Below, one piece after another: positions 15,357 through 22,870 of a stretch of DNA of 57,057 nt. The translations under genes were made by a program, and so were the position numbers. The notes below the pieces were generated by a model. It saw only the letters and a program-made list of their open reading frames with translations, was not told where the DNA came from and searched no databases. The DNA is from Lachnospiraceae bacterium UBA3762. GTDB lineage: Bacteria; Bacillota; Clostridia; Lachnospirales; Lachnospiraceae. The stretch spans positions 1 through 57,057 of the forward strand of contig DFGA01000035.1 in assembly GCA_002371615.1 (NCBI GenBank), in the 5' to 3' direction. Within the stretch, counting starts at the first letter, position 1. Each line of letters begins with the position of its first letter.

Positions 15357-16394
15357 TCAAATACATAACATCCCGAAATAATCCGAATGCCATAATCGAT
15401 CCGGTGTTTTGTTTATTTGAATTCCATACTCGGCAAGATTTCGGTGAATTATATTTCTCTTGTCAATATGCCCCGATATGTTATGACTATTTCTCTCCAG
15501 TTCCATCAGTATACTATGTGTTTTGCCACTATCCGTATTAAGAAGGTTAGCATTAACATAATCCTTTACGATAGACTGCAGCCTGTCACTACTATGTTCC
15601 TCACTCAATCGGATACTGGCCTCACAGTATATGAATTCATCTTTAGGGGTGTAATCGTTGTCTATAAAACTCATACCTGACATTGTATGATAATGATTTG
15701 TTTCAAAAGTCTCGTGATTCCAAACTCCGTTATAAGTGATCCCACCGTCTATAAATGTCTGTTTATTTTCGAGTTTATCGTATTCCGGTTTTTCCACTCC
15801 ATATCGCTGTGCTATATCGTCGATTGTACTCTTTATAACACTCTGCATACTTTCACAAGAAAAATAGTATGTGGAGTTGTAATAGATTATCCCTTTATGA
15901 TCGCTGTAATAATCACCGATATCTTTTCTCAGTCCTGTATCCGAAAACAGCTTTTCTGCCTCTTTCATATTCTGGTTGACGGCATTTCTTGTATTTGCCC
16001 GTGACATATGTTCGTATATCACCGACAGTGACTCCGTAATCTGAGATTTAGACGATGTACTGAAATGGCAAAGACTCCTGATGTATTCCGATACATCTTC
16101 ACAGGATGTTCTTCCGGCATAATACTCCTTCATCACATCGAAAGACTCATGAAAAATCGTATTCCAACCAAGAATAGAGCCCGCACCGGAATTCTTAAGA
16201 TTGTTGTAGTTCTCGCACGGGATAGGCGCATCTGATACGCTTATTCCCTTTAGTTCCAAGAGCGCCTCCTCGCTTCCATCATCATTTACTCTGGCAAGGC
16301 CTCCCTGATCATCCCTTCGCAGTGAAACTGTCTGATGATTACCGTATTGATCATAATAACGAAATCCATATATCTCATTTTGCACTTGCACCAT
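15357..16394 (-). CDS. hypothetical cluster protein, 345 aa
   Basis: ATG 16394 has GGGG nine bases upstream; ATG 16400 is an alternative with a closer site. The protein begins VQVQNEIYGFRYYDQYGNHQ, unlike the disordered N-termini of its neighbours. It contains many His and Tyr residues (ETNHYHTMSGMSFID, CEASIRLSEEHSS, YYNSTYYFSCES). There is no signal peptide or membrane helix. I recognise no family; a metal-binding role is conceivable from the histidines but not supported by a known motif. It lies between the coiled-coil protein at 16553 and the 307-aa protein in the same transcript direction, with a leader terminator and short ORF before it. The codon usage looks like the rest of the cluster. 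Confidence 0.65.
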   Translation of the reverse strand: MVQVQNEIYGFRYYDQYGNHQTVSLRRDDQGGLARVNDDGSEEALLELKGISVSDAPIPCENYNNLKNSGAGSILGWNTIFHESFDVMKEYYAGRTSCEDVSEYIRSLCHFSTSSKSQITESLSVIYEHMSRANTRNAVNQNMKEAEKLFSDTGLRKDIGDYYSDHKGIIYYNSTYYFSCESMQSVIKSTIDDIAQRYGVEKPEYDKLENKQTFIDGGITYNGVWNHETFETNHYHTMSGMSFIDNDYTPKDEFIYCEASIRLSEEHSSDRLQSIVKDYVNANLLNTDSGKTHSILMELERNSHNISGHIDKRNIIHRNLAEYGIQINKTPDRLWHSDYFGMLCI

Positions 16395-16473
16395 AATCAT
16401 TTGCCCCTTTCATAAAAAAGAATCCAAGGATCCCTTGCTCTTCATCCTTGAATTCCATTGCTATCCGTAGCAT
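16375..16473 (-). CDS. 32-aa leader ORF (MLRIAMEFKD...)
   Basis: From ATG 16473 the frame reads MLRIAMEFKDEEQGILGFFF and runs across the start of the gene at 16394 to TGA at 16375. No ribosome binding site is visible. It is listed because its first ten residues match the leader ORF before 15218 (MLRKALEFNG). A terminator stem lies within it. Confidence 0.35.
   Translation of the reverse strand: MLRIAMEFKDEEQGILGFFFMKGANDYGASAK
16413..16450 (-). terminator. terminator/attenuator hairpin
   Basis: CAAGGAT (16444-16450 region on the minus strand) pairs with ATCCTTG (16425-16431), followed on the minus strand by a T run. It stands 20-60 bases before the gene at 16394, inside the short leader ORF. 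Confidence 0.6.
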
Positions 16474-16552
16474 GTTGTTTTTTGAGTTATCGGGCCACGT
16501 TTACGGCGTGACCCGACGATATATATTGAATGGTAGCACCAATCAATATCCT

Positions 16553-17005
16553 TTATGAATTTGATTCACTGTTATGTTTCTGAATTTGTATCAGCTGCAT
16601 CGTAAGAGCATCAATCTGTTGCATGATCGCATTCTCTTTCTGCTTAAGAGCCTCTTTAGCCTTCTCATCGGTTGGATGCTTGGAATTCAGTTCTGCCAGT
16701 TCTTTCTTCAACTCGGCGATCTTCTCCTTGATTTGTTCCTCTCTGGAATCCTTTCTCTCGGAAGTTGCTTTAGTTTCCTTTGCCTCGTTTTCTTTCTTCA
16801 GCGCAGCCATACCCTCATCAGATATCTTCAGTGAAGCTTCCTGTTTCTGCTGATTACGCATTGCAACAAAATCAGCCGCAGCCTGTGCATCTCCTTCAGG
16901 GATATATATGCCTTCCGATTTAACCTTTTCGATCATTTTCTTTGCAGTCGGTTGCGTTGTAAGATAGTCAAGCTCCGCTTTAGATACATTAGTGAGAATA
17001 CGCAT
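16553..17005 (-). CDS. coiled-coil cluster protein, 150 aa
   Basis: 150 residues. The first third is a small folded segment (ILTNVSKAELDYLTTQPTAK). The rest is strongly charged and helical, with heptad-like leucines from about residue 90 (EEQIKEKIAELKKELAELNS, KQKENAIMQQIDALTMQLIQ), which predicts a coiled coil. The short segment KISDEGMAALKKE (residues about 61-73) resembles the 'D(E/A)G..xM..' module of other cluster proteins. No signal peptide. The ribosome binding site is GGAGG nine bases before ATG 17005. It could be a chaperone or partner for the exported proteins, like small coiled-coil chaperones in export systems, but that is only an inference. Confidence 0.7.
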   Translation of the reverse strand: MRILTNVSKAELDYLTTQPTAKKMIEKVKSEGIYIPEGDAQAAADFVAMRNQQKQEASLKISDEGMAALKKENEAKETKATSERKDSREEQIKEKIAELKKELAELNSKHPTDEKAKEALKQKENAIMQQIDALTMQLIQIQKHNSESNS

Positions 17006-17026
17006 GTTTCACATCCTCCAATAGTA

Positions 17027-17092
17027 TTATGATCTTTCATCCACAGTAGCACCCTTCATGTCCTCTTCAACGAGTGCCAACTTGTTCATCAT
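17027..17092 (-). CDS. 21-codon frame, possibly the shifted C-terminus of the next gene
   Basis: ATG 17092 begins MMNKLALVEEDMKGATVDERS. AAGGGAAGGA lies just upstream. It overlaps the end of the gene 17067-17255 in another frame. Removing one A from the AAAA at the shift point would fuse that gene to this helical ending (AAKGKDMMNKLALVEEDMKG). It may therefore be a separated C-terminus rather than an independent gene. Confidence 0.35.
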   Translation of the reverse strand: MMNKLALVEEDMKGATVDERS

Positions 17093-17255
17093 ATCCTTCC
17101 CTTTTAGCTGCAATGGGATCATTCTGGGCTGCAAATGTACTTCCATTTATTGATAATCCTGATGATTTTGATTGTCCAATCTTCGAACCCTGTTCTCGAT
17201 TTGATGTGCCCGTCACACTCTCGCCTATATAAAATGCTGTATTTTCAACCTTCAT
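17067..17255 (-). CDS. small cluster protein, 62 aa, possibly frameshifted
   Basis: Short polar protein (MKVENTAFYIGESVTGTSNR...) with a Ser/Gly-rich middle and no signal peptide, in the style of the cluster N-termini. It ends AAQNDPIAAKREGYDEQVGTR. Another frame at the same place carries a helical continuation (see 17027-17092), which suggests a one-base insertion in an A4 run near 17104. It starts 20 bases after the gene at 17276-18235 stops, so it belongs to the transcript from LytTR site C. Function unknown. Confidence 0.5.
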   Translation of the reverse strand: MKVENTAFYIGESVTGTSNREQGSKIGQSKSSGLSINGSTFAAQNDPIAAKREGYDEQVGTR

Positions 17256-17275
17256 GGTATTTCCTTCTGTCTCAA

Positions 17276-18235
17276 TTATAATTTGAAATCTATAGAACGA
17301 TATCTTATGACATTCATCATGTTCTTGAACAGGTTTTGGAACCCTGACACATCCTGATTCAATACCTGTGACAAATAGCCATTCGCGGAGGAAAATCCAA
17401 GTGACATCTTAGCCGGAGTAATGAGTTCCTTATACTTTTCTGTAACAGGATTAAGCGATGAACTGTCAGAATAGTCAAGTTTTGAGAACATATCCCTGAT
17501 CTTGTTTATAAGTTCCTCATTAGTTGCAGACTGAATAGTTCCAACATCGCCGCTATTTAGCTTCGAATTACTATTGAAACTATGTATTCGATCAAGTGCC
17601 TCTTTAGGGATAGGCTGAGCTTTTCCATAATAATTGGACAATTCATTTCCCGTTATATCAACGGCACCTACTCTTTCAAGTGTATCCTTTTCAAGTTTTA
17701 TCAGTGCGTCGTTGTATTCCTGCATCGCTTTATTTACAACCGCCGCCTGTTTTTCTGTAAGATTCTCGCTGGCATATGCCCTGACACCGCCTGCCGCAAT
17801 CTCCATTTCCGCATAGTTTCTGTAATCTATGTTCGTATTCTTGCCGATTCCGCATCCGATTCCATCAATCGAAGCCTTCATGACCGCGCGGCATTCCTCA
17901 AGTTCCTCTCTGGTAAATGTTGCGCCTCCAACTGTGAAATTTCCGTTATCATCAGATAAAAGCGGCATATCTTTCCTAAAGAACGCATCCAGCGAATAAT
18001 TACAATACGCACCTTTCCCGGCAGTAATACCGATTACACCGGCACCTTCAAGCGAAGCACTTTCTCTGTATGATCCGTTCTTTTTTGATTCCTCGATCAG
18101 ATCTGTGGCAGACGCCTTTTTCTCTTCCCAGTTTTCCCTGATCTTATTCTGATCAGCTTTATAGGAATTGTATGAATTGTATACCTTCTGCGGTATGATC
18201 TCGGTAGTGTTAAGTGTGGTTAAATCAATTGCCAT
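17276..18235 (-). CDS. hypothetical cluster protein, 319 aa
   Basis: Start ATG 18235 is set by AGGAGGG seven bases upstream; an in-frame ATG at 18277 adds 14 residues without a site. The protein is a paralogue of the one at 1-718, with nearly identical blocks RKDMPL, (R/S)REELEECR.VMKA, GIGCGIGKN and EKQAAVVNKAMQEYN. The N-terminal 90 residues are helical and polar. No signal peptide or membrane segment is present. The C-terminus (about 230-319) contains LINKIRDMFSKLDYSDS and SLGFSSANGYLSQVLNQDVSGFQNLF. Function unknown. It is directly downstream of LytTR operator site C. Two copies in different clusters indicate spread by duplication or transfer. Confidence 0.8.
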   Translation of the reverse strand: MAIDLTTLNTTEIIPQKVYNSYNSYKADQNKIRENWEEKKASATDLIEESKKNGSYRESASLEGAGVIGITAGKGAYCNYSLDAFFRKDMPLLSDDNGNFTVGGATFTREELEECRAVMKASIDGIGCGIGKNTNIDYRNYAEMEIAAGGVRAYASENLTEKQAAVVNKAMQEYNDALIKLEKDTLERVGAVDITGNELSNYYGKAQPIPKEALDRIHSFNSNSKLNSGDVGTIQSATNEELINKIRDMFSKLDYSDSSSLNPVTEKYKELITPAKMSLGFSSANGYLSQVLNQDVSGFQNLFKNMMNVIRYRSIDFKL

Positions 18236-18316
18236 GCATTTGCCCTCCTTTGGCTTGTTTTTGAAATCCTTTTCCATTCACATGCAATGAACGAACAAAT
18301 CCAATTGTTCATAACT

Positions 18317-18389
18317 ATTATCGACATGGATCACGCCATTAATAACCTCCATGTCGTGAAACGACTATAAAATGACATAAAACGACTAT
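18317..18389 (-). promoter_or_regulatory. LytTR operator and promoter, site C
   Basis: AAACGACTAT at 18359-18368 and 18380-18389, 21 bp apart, with GATAAT on the minus strand at 18322-18317, 39 bases from the proximal repeat core. It precedes the gene at 17276-18235. Confidence 0.75.
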
Positions 18390-18420
18390 AATATGAGATA
18401 CACTTTTCTCGCGTGAATTG

Positions 18421-18456
18421 AAAAAGGCACCCTGCCGATGACATACAGAGTGCCTT
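18421..18456 (-). terminator. rho-independent terminator of the FliD-like gene
   Basis: AAGGCAC.CTG pairs with CAG.GTGCCTT, and the minus strand continues with T5. It separates the FliD-like gene from LytTR site C, so the next gene has its own promoter. Confidence 0.75.
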
Positions 18457-18484
18457 GAATGAATAAAACAGAATTAGATGCCTA

Positions 18485-19237
18485 TCAGAAGAAACTGTTG
18501 AATCCATATCCGGAATACAGACCGCCATATCCGCCATATCCGCCGTATCCGGTTAAAGCGCTATAATATGACCCGCTGTTACCATATACACTCCCACCAT
18601 AAAGCTGCTGGGTGTTTACGGTCGTTTGAACTCTCTGTGCGGAGTTTGACACGATCTTTGCATATGATCCGTTTCCATTGAACAATGATTTTACAGTGTT
18701 CACGTCTGCCTTCTTAAAGCCTTCTTCGTCAATGGACATCTTTCCATCGACTCCGACACTGATACCAACCTTGGAAAGGCTGTCCTTCATGATACCTGTC
18801 ATTCTTGTCATGCTTGCTCCGGCGCTTCTTACGTTGGTATTGTCAGTTTTTGAAAGTGCTGATACCGTATCATTATAATTGTTTACAAAATCTGACGTTG
18901 CCTTGAAGGCCTTATCAGCATCATAAGTATCACCGTTTGCAAAAAGGCTGTTCTTCCCGGTATCGGTAAGGACATTTGCAGATGTTGTCAGTTCAGCAGC
19001 CTCCGTTCCGACCGTTTTCAATGCTGTCTGCGAATTGTACGCTGTTGTCCTGAGCCTGTTATATGCGCTGGTATTCTGTATCGCATTTTTGCTTCCGGAT
19101 CTTCCATAATATGCATTTGTAAGCTTCGAATATGCTCCGGATCTCAGACTGGATATCTGTGACAGGTTACTGTATATGGAATTACCATATCCTCCATACC
19201 CGAGAATTGCCCCTAAGTTACTCGTACTTCTGTACAT
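18485..19237 (-). CDS. FliD C-terminal-like exported protein, Gly/Tyr-rich ends
   Basis: 250 residues from ATG 19237 (GGAGGTG six bases upstream). The N-terminus is Ser/Tyr/Gly-rich (RSTSNLGAILGYGGYGNSIY). The centre (about 95-205) follows the pattern of the flagellar cap protein FliD C-terminal domain: AFKATSDFVNNYNDTVSALS, then MTGIMKDSLSKVGISVGVDGKMSIDEEGFKKAD..TVKSLFNG. The tail is GGYGGYGGLYSGYGFNSFF. It is much shorter than a true FliD and lacks the D2-D3 head domains, so it is probably a relative that is exported and assembles outside the cell, not the cap itself. It is the first gene of the cluster, under LytTR site D. No flagellar genes are in the window. Confidence 0.65.
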   Translation of the reverse strand: MYRSTSNLGAILGYGGYGNSIYSNLSQISSLRSGAYSKLTNAYYGRSGSKNAIQNTSAYNRLRTTAYNSQTALKTVGTEAAELTTSANVLTDTGKNSLFANGDTYDADKAFKATSDFVNNYNDTVSALSKTDNTNVRSAGASMTRMTGIMKDSLSKVGISVGVDGKMSIDEEGFKKADVNTVKSLFNGNGSYAKIVSNSAQRVQTTVNTQQLYGGSVYGNSGSYYSALTGYGGYGGYGGLYSGYGFNSFF

Positions 19238-19286
19238 GCTCTCACCTCCCATCTGTCATTTTTCAGAAGCCTCAATACTGCCTCTG

Positions 19287-19363
19287 ATTATATAATCGCC
19301 CGTTTTTTCATATAATCAACCACCAGTGCATAAATCGACTATAAAATGACATAAAACGACTAT
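19287..19363 (-). promoter_or_regulatory. LytTR operator and promoter, site D
   Basis: CGACTAT at 19336-19342 and 19357-19363, 21 bp apart; the distal copy has the full AAACGACTAT, the proximal has one change. TATAAT on the minus strand at 19292-19287 is the candidate -10. It precedes the FliD-like gene. Confidence 0.7.
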
Positions 19364-19441
19364 GAAACATGAGTATTATCCGTTACCCTTCCATTTTGTC
19401 GGCTTAATCTGCCGCACTACCGTTTGCCCTACCGCACTCCA

Positions 19442-19495
19442 GATGAGCCGATCTGTATGGTTCCTGAAAAAAACAGGCTGTGAGATCGGTTCATC
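19442..19495. repeat. inverted-repeat hairpin 1
   Basis: GATGAGCCGATCT (19442-19454) pairs with AGATCGGTTCATC (19483-19495), enclosing CCTG-A7-CAGG. The same arms recur at 19690-19744. It is part of a non-coding 818-base region (19238-20055) left of the ParM partner gene. Confidence 0.7.
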
Positions 19496-19689
19496 TTTCG
19501 TTTGGTTGAATATAAAACGATCGAAATCAACAAAAAATGAGATATACCCCAAACTTCAAAAAAATGAAATAACAAGCACAGATAACGTGCCCTAAACGGG
19601 TACATTATCGCTTGGAAGGGGTCCCCCTTCACCCGGTCAGGCTTCGCCTGATGTGCATTTTGCGGTAAAAATCAATAAACCAAGCGCAG

Positions 19690-19744
19690 GATGAGCCGAT
19701 CTCAAATGCATGATCACTCTTAATGTTTTATTGATCGGTTCATC
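19690..19744. repeat. inverted-repeat hairpin 2
   Basis: GATGAGCCGATCT (19690-19702) pairs with GATCGGTTCATC (19733-19744). The arms are the same as hairpin 1 with a different loop, so the dyad is an iterated element. Confidence 0.65.
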
Positions 19745-19757
19745 CGGAGCGCGGTAG

Positions 19758-19795
19758 TCCCGGGACGTCCGAAGGCGTCCCGGGATATTTTTGTA
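19758..19795 (+). terminator. rho-independent terminator
   Basis: TCCCGGGACG (19758-19767) pairs perfectly with CGTCCCGGGA (19776-19785) around an eight-base loop, followed by ATATTTTTG. It is strong in the plus direction, although no plus-strand gene precedes it. It may terminate a small RNA from the inverted-repeat region. Confidence 0.7.
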
Positions 19796-20055
19796 TATAC
19801 GAAGATATACTTGGGCATCCTTTCTTCGAGCTACGCTCGACAGGGTATAAGGGATGCTCCCTTGACAAGCGATAATGTGGCCATTTAGGGCACGTTATCT
19901 GTGCTTGTTAATCATGATTTCTTTTCATTTTGATTTTTCTCACTTTTTTTCAAAATCTTTTCCAAACTCAATTTTATTTCCGTTATTTATCTATGTAGGG
20001 GAAAAACACTTCAAAACATCCTACTTTAATTCCTGGCAGGAAGGAGGTGAGACAT

Positions 20056-20523
20056 ATGGGATTGAGAATGTACTTAAAATACGGAGACGAATACATGAAT
20101 GAACCTCACTGGGCTCTGTTCAGAAATATAATAGCCGGATCACGTGGCAGAAGAAATCATCTGATCTACAGGGTGTTCGCAGCCCTTGTTGTGGAACTTG
20201 ATATCGACGATCTCGACGAAAGAAGTATGATAACCGAAATCGAGAGATGGGCAAACGAACGCATACGCAGCGGCCACAGGTCAGCAGGGTATACCGTGAA
20301 CATCCGAGATCCGGTTCCGGTTTCCGAAGCAAATAATGCAAAAACTGTCATGGATGCTGATACTCATCCGACCGAAGTATCTGATACAAAATCAATGATC
20401 CAATCGGCAAAAGCACCACCTGAACATGAAACAGTCAAAAGCCAGCCTCAGACGAAAACAGTAATGACGTTTAACAGTTCCATTTTCAGCGGTGTAAATA
20501 AAAGCAGTTTCACAGACTTATAA
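20056..20523 (+). CDS. putative ParM partner (ParR-like) protein
   Basis: 155 residues from ATG 20056, with GGAGGTG eight bases upstream; a GTG at 20047 is less likely. The first 80 residues are basic and helical (HWALFRNIIAGSRGRRNHLI, then DERSMITEIERWANERIRSG), compatible with a small DNA-binding domain. The rest is low-complexity, Thr/Pro/Lys-rich and probably disordered, ending FSGVNKSSFTDL. It is 22 bases before the ParM-like gene and directly after the inverted-repeat region, which is the arrangement of actin-type segregation cassettes, although ParR usually follows ParM. The ParR assignment rests on position and general character, not on a recognised motif. Confidence 0.55.
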   Translation: MGLRMYLKYGDEYMNEPHWALFRNIIAGSRGRRNHLIYRVFAALVVELDIDDLDERSMITEIERWANERIRSGHRSAGYTVNIRDPVPVSEANNAKTVMDADTHPTEVSDTKSMIQSAKAPPEHETVKSQPQTKTVMTFNSSIFSGVNKSSFTDL

Positions 20524-20545
20524 ATAATGATAGGAGGGTTAGATA

Positions 20546-21520
20546 ATGAATTTAAAAATAGTTTCAGTAGATAGCGGAAAAGCAAACACAAAAGTATGTG
20601 CTTATGATACGAACACATCAGAAATAAGAACAGAGATCATAGCCACGAATGTAGCAAAGCGAAATGCCCTTGTTGAGCTGTGCATGAAAGAATCGCAGTA
20701 CATTGTATCCATGGAAGGAAGTGATCCGGAGATATATGGCGACTGGATGGTTGGAGTGATCGGCGGGGAAAGTAGCTACAGCAATTCCAAGAAGGATATG
20801 ATCCACAAGATCATGACATTGGTTGCCATCGCTCTTGTTACCGAAAACGGGGATACGGTGATCCCCTCGATCGGGTGTCCCCTGTCAGTGTTTTCTAACG
20901 GAGAGATGAAGGCCGACTTTTACGAGTACATTTTTCCTGACGGACGTGTCGATATCAGGATAAACGGCACAGACAGGTATTACTACATCGAAAAAGAAAA
21001 AGGCTGTGTATTCCCGGAAAGCTTCGGAGCACTGTTCATGTTGCCGGATCATTTCGAGAAGAGGACCGGTATTATAGATATCGGAGGGCTTAACTTAAAT
21101 GCCAGCTATTTTGATAAAGGAGATCTTCAGCCGGAATTATGCAAGACAGAGAAGCTTGGGCTGTTCTCGATCGTCTCACAGCTTCGAAACAGGCTTAATG
21201 CCTATTGTGACGCCTCATTCAACGACAGGGATATAGAGATCTTTCTTAAAATGGGCTATGTTGACGGCTATGAAAAAACCGATGAGATCATAGATAAGGT
21301 TCTCACGGATCACCTGTCAAGGATAGCCAAGGTACTGAAAGACTGGGATATAGCTTCCACCGATCTTATATTCATCGGCGGGACAGCAAAACTTATGGAG
21401 AAACACATCTGCGAAGAGTTCTCCGACAAATCATATATCCCCGATGATGCTGACTTTATCAATTGTAAAGGTTTTCTAAAGGCCATGATCGAAATGAAGG
21501 GATACAATTGTCCTTTCTGA
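20546..21520 (+). CDS. ParM/StbA-like actin ATPase
   Basis: 324 residues with the actin-fold nucleotide motifs: phosphate 1 IVSVDSGKANTKV at the N-terminus, phosphate 2 GIIDIGGLNLNASYF near residue 175, and adenosine motif LIFIGGTAKLMEKH near 272. Length and order match ParM/Alp7A-type plasmid segregation actins. These polymerise into filaments that push element copies apart. TAGGAGGG precedes the ATG. Presence on an integrated element suggests that the element also exists as an extrachromosomal circle, at least transiently. A dyad (21541-21573) follows before the integrase. Confidence 0.85.
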   Translation: MNLKIVSVDSGKANTKVCAYDTNTSEIRTEIIATNVAKRNALVELCMKESQYIVSMEGSDPEIYGDWMVGVIGGESSYSNSKKDMIHKIMTLVAIALVTENGDTVIPSIGCPLSVFSNGEMKADFYEYIFPDGRVDIRINGTDRYYYIEKEKGCVFPESFGALFMLPDHFEKRTGIIDIGGLNLNASYFDKGDLQPELCKTEKLGLFSIVSQLRNRLNAYCDASFNDRDIEIFLKMGYVDGYEKTDEIIDKVLTDHLSRIAKVLKDWDIASTDLIFIGGTAKLMEKHICEEFSDKSYIPDDADFINCKGFLKAMIEMKGYNCPF

Positions 21521-21540
21521 CCGGTGTCAGGTACTATTCA

Positions 21541-21573
21541 GGGCTTTTCAGGTGCAACTGCACCTGGAGGCCC
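21541..21573. repeat. dyad between the ParM-like and integrase genes
   Basis: GGGC....CAGGTGC pairs with GCACCTG...GCCC around AACT. A loose T-rich stretch follows at about 21587. It could terminate the parM transcript or act as an operator for the integrase. The type cannot be settled by eye. Confidence 0.45.
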
Positions 21574-21613
21574 TACTTGGCGTTGTATTTTTAAGGGGAT
21601 TACAAATTCATAA

Positions 21614-22870
21614 ATGAAGAGGGGGACCTTGAACAAAAATCATACGGGTGGTACTCTATCACTTGAGGATCTGCGGAAATGGTACCAAAAGATGGAAAAA
21701 GAACAGATCTTATCATCTTATACATTTCCGACAAAGCCAAGCAGTGATGGGTATTATCATGTTTATCTGTCTGCTGCAGGCGGCCGTAAGCAGATAAAAG
21801 CCAAGAACCTTGAAAAGTTAAAAGAGAAGGTATATGAGTACGAGAAAGGCGTAAATGGTTCATGTCGTAAGACTTTTAAGGATGCTTTTGAAGCAGTAAT
21901 GTTAGAGAAGACCAGATATATAAAGGATCCCGAAAAGCTTATTTCAACAATGAACACCATAAATGTTGCCAGGTCAAACTACAAGCGGTTCTTTGGTGAT
22001 ACAGAGTTTGAAAACATGCATATTGATGACATTACCAAGACAGATATAGAAAAACTCTGTTTTACCACACTCGAGCAGAATGATCTGAAGAAAAAGGCTT
22101 TCATGAATATGAGGAATATCCTCAGTTCTACCTTTAAGCTCGCATACGAACAGTACTGGATAATCGATAACCCTTATAAGAGGATCGATTTCAAGAAGTT
22201 TAACGATATGCTCGCAAGAGATACTGCTGTTCATCTGAGAGTTCACAGTACCGAAGATGTAGAACGTATGCTTGATTTTCTTCACGAGAAGCAATCGCAA
22301 AAGCCCGGGTACATTCCGGCTTATGCGTTGGAACTTCAGATCATCATGGGACTGCGCAGAGGAGAGGTCGCGCCTATGATGTGGTCGGATATAAGTGGGA
22401 ACAGTATCCGTATATCAAAAGAACAGATAACGGATAAGAGCAATAAAGATCTTGTGATCGTCTATCACACAAAGACCTACAAGGATCGAGAATTTCCGAT
22501 AACATCAGACATATCCGACTTTATTGATCGCCTGAAGGCAGCCTGCGACAGATTTTATCCCGCCAGTCCGTACTTATTCCCCGATGACTCTCAGAAAAAT
22601 GGAGTCATCAACAACAGAGTTGTCTATCGCCTCTATAAACGTATGTGCGGGAAGCTCGGTATAGAAATATCCAGAGAGTTTACAAAGGGGCCTCACAGCT
22701 TCCGCAGAAACGGAATAACCCGGGTCTGCAATGCTTCAGGAGGAAACATATATCTTGCATCCGTTCTGTACGGCAATTCACCCCAAAGTGCCTCAAAGCA
22801 CTATTACACCGGCATAAACCTGTCCGAAGCAAAAGCATTATTGGAAGGTAAAAAAGGTAACCAAGGGTAA
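21614..22870 (+). CDS. int: tyrosine-recombinase integrase of the island
   Basis: 418 residues. N-terminal arm-binding and SAM-like core-binding domains (residues about 1-190, with DITKTDIEKLCF) are followed by the catalytic domain. The first arginine is in LQIIMGLRRGEVAPMMWSD, the H-x-x-R box in GPHSFRRNGITRV and the nucleophile tyrosine in KHYYTG (Tyr397 or Tyr398). The usual LGH motif before the tyrosine reads LYGNS here, so His is replaced by Asn, a tolerated variation in some integrases. The gene ends 80 bases from the intact tRNA-Pro, which carries the attachment site, and two GGTAACCA arm-type repeats overlap its last codons. The ribosome binding site is weak (AAGGGG, far upstream), so translation may start elsewhere. 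Confidence 0.9.
   Translation: MKRGTLNKNHTGGTLSLEDLRKWYQKMEKEQILSSYTFPTKPSSDGYYHVYLSAAGGRKQIKAKNLEKLKEKVYEYEKGVNGSCRKTFKDAFEAVMLEKTRYIKDPEKLISTMNTINVARSNYKRFFGDTEFENMHIDDITKTDIEKLCFTTLEQNDLKKKAFMNMRNILSSTFKLAYEQYWIIDNPYKRIDFKKFNDMLARDTAVHLRVHSTEDVERMLDFLHEKQSQKPGYIPAYALELQIIMGLRRGEVAPMMWSDISGNSIRISKEQITDKSNKDLVIVYHTKTYKDREFPITSDISDFIDRLKAACDRFYPASPYLFPDDSQKNGVINNRVVYRLYKRMCGKLGIEISREFTKGPHSFRRNGITRVCNASGGNIYLASVLYGNSPQSASKHYYTGINLSEAKALLEGKKGNQG

Larger units (their letters stand above)
19570..19910. repeat. 341-bp inverted-repeat region, possible centromere or origin
   Basis: A 27-bp arm at 19570-19596 is the exact reverse complement of 19884-19910. After a five-base mismatch on each side, ACATTATCGCTTG (19602-19614) pairs with 19866-19878. 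Inside are a second GATGAGCC hairpin, a terminator and two small six-base dyads. No convincing gene is present. Because it lies directly before a ParM-type segregation gene pair, it may be the partition site, a replication origin or a transfer origin. I cannot choose between these. Confidence 0.65.

Noticed and set aside
16491..16515. CGGGCCACG/CGTGACCCG hairpin as a terminator
   Set aside because: The stem has a mismatch and no T run follows on either strand; kept only as an unexplained dyad.
21614..22870. Self-targeting of the island integrase by the LGH-encoding spacer
   Set aside because: The integrase DNA at the equivalent motif differs at many positions and encodes LYGNS, so it is not a match.
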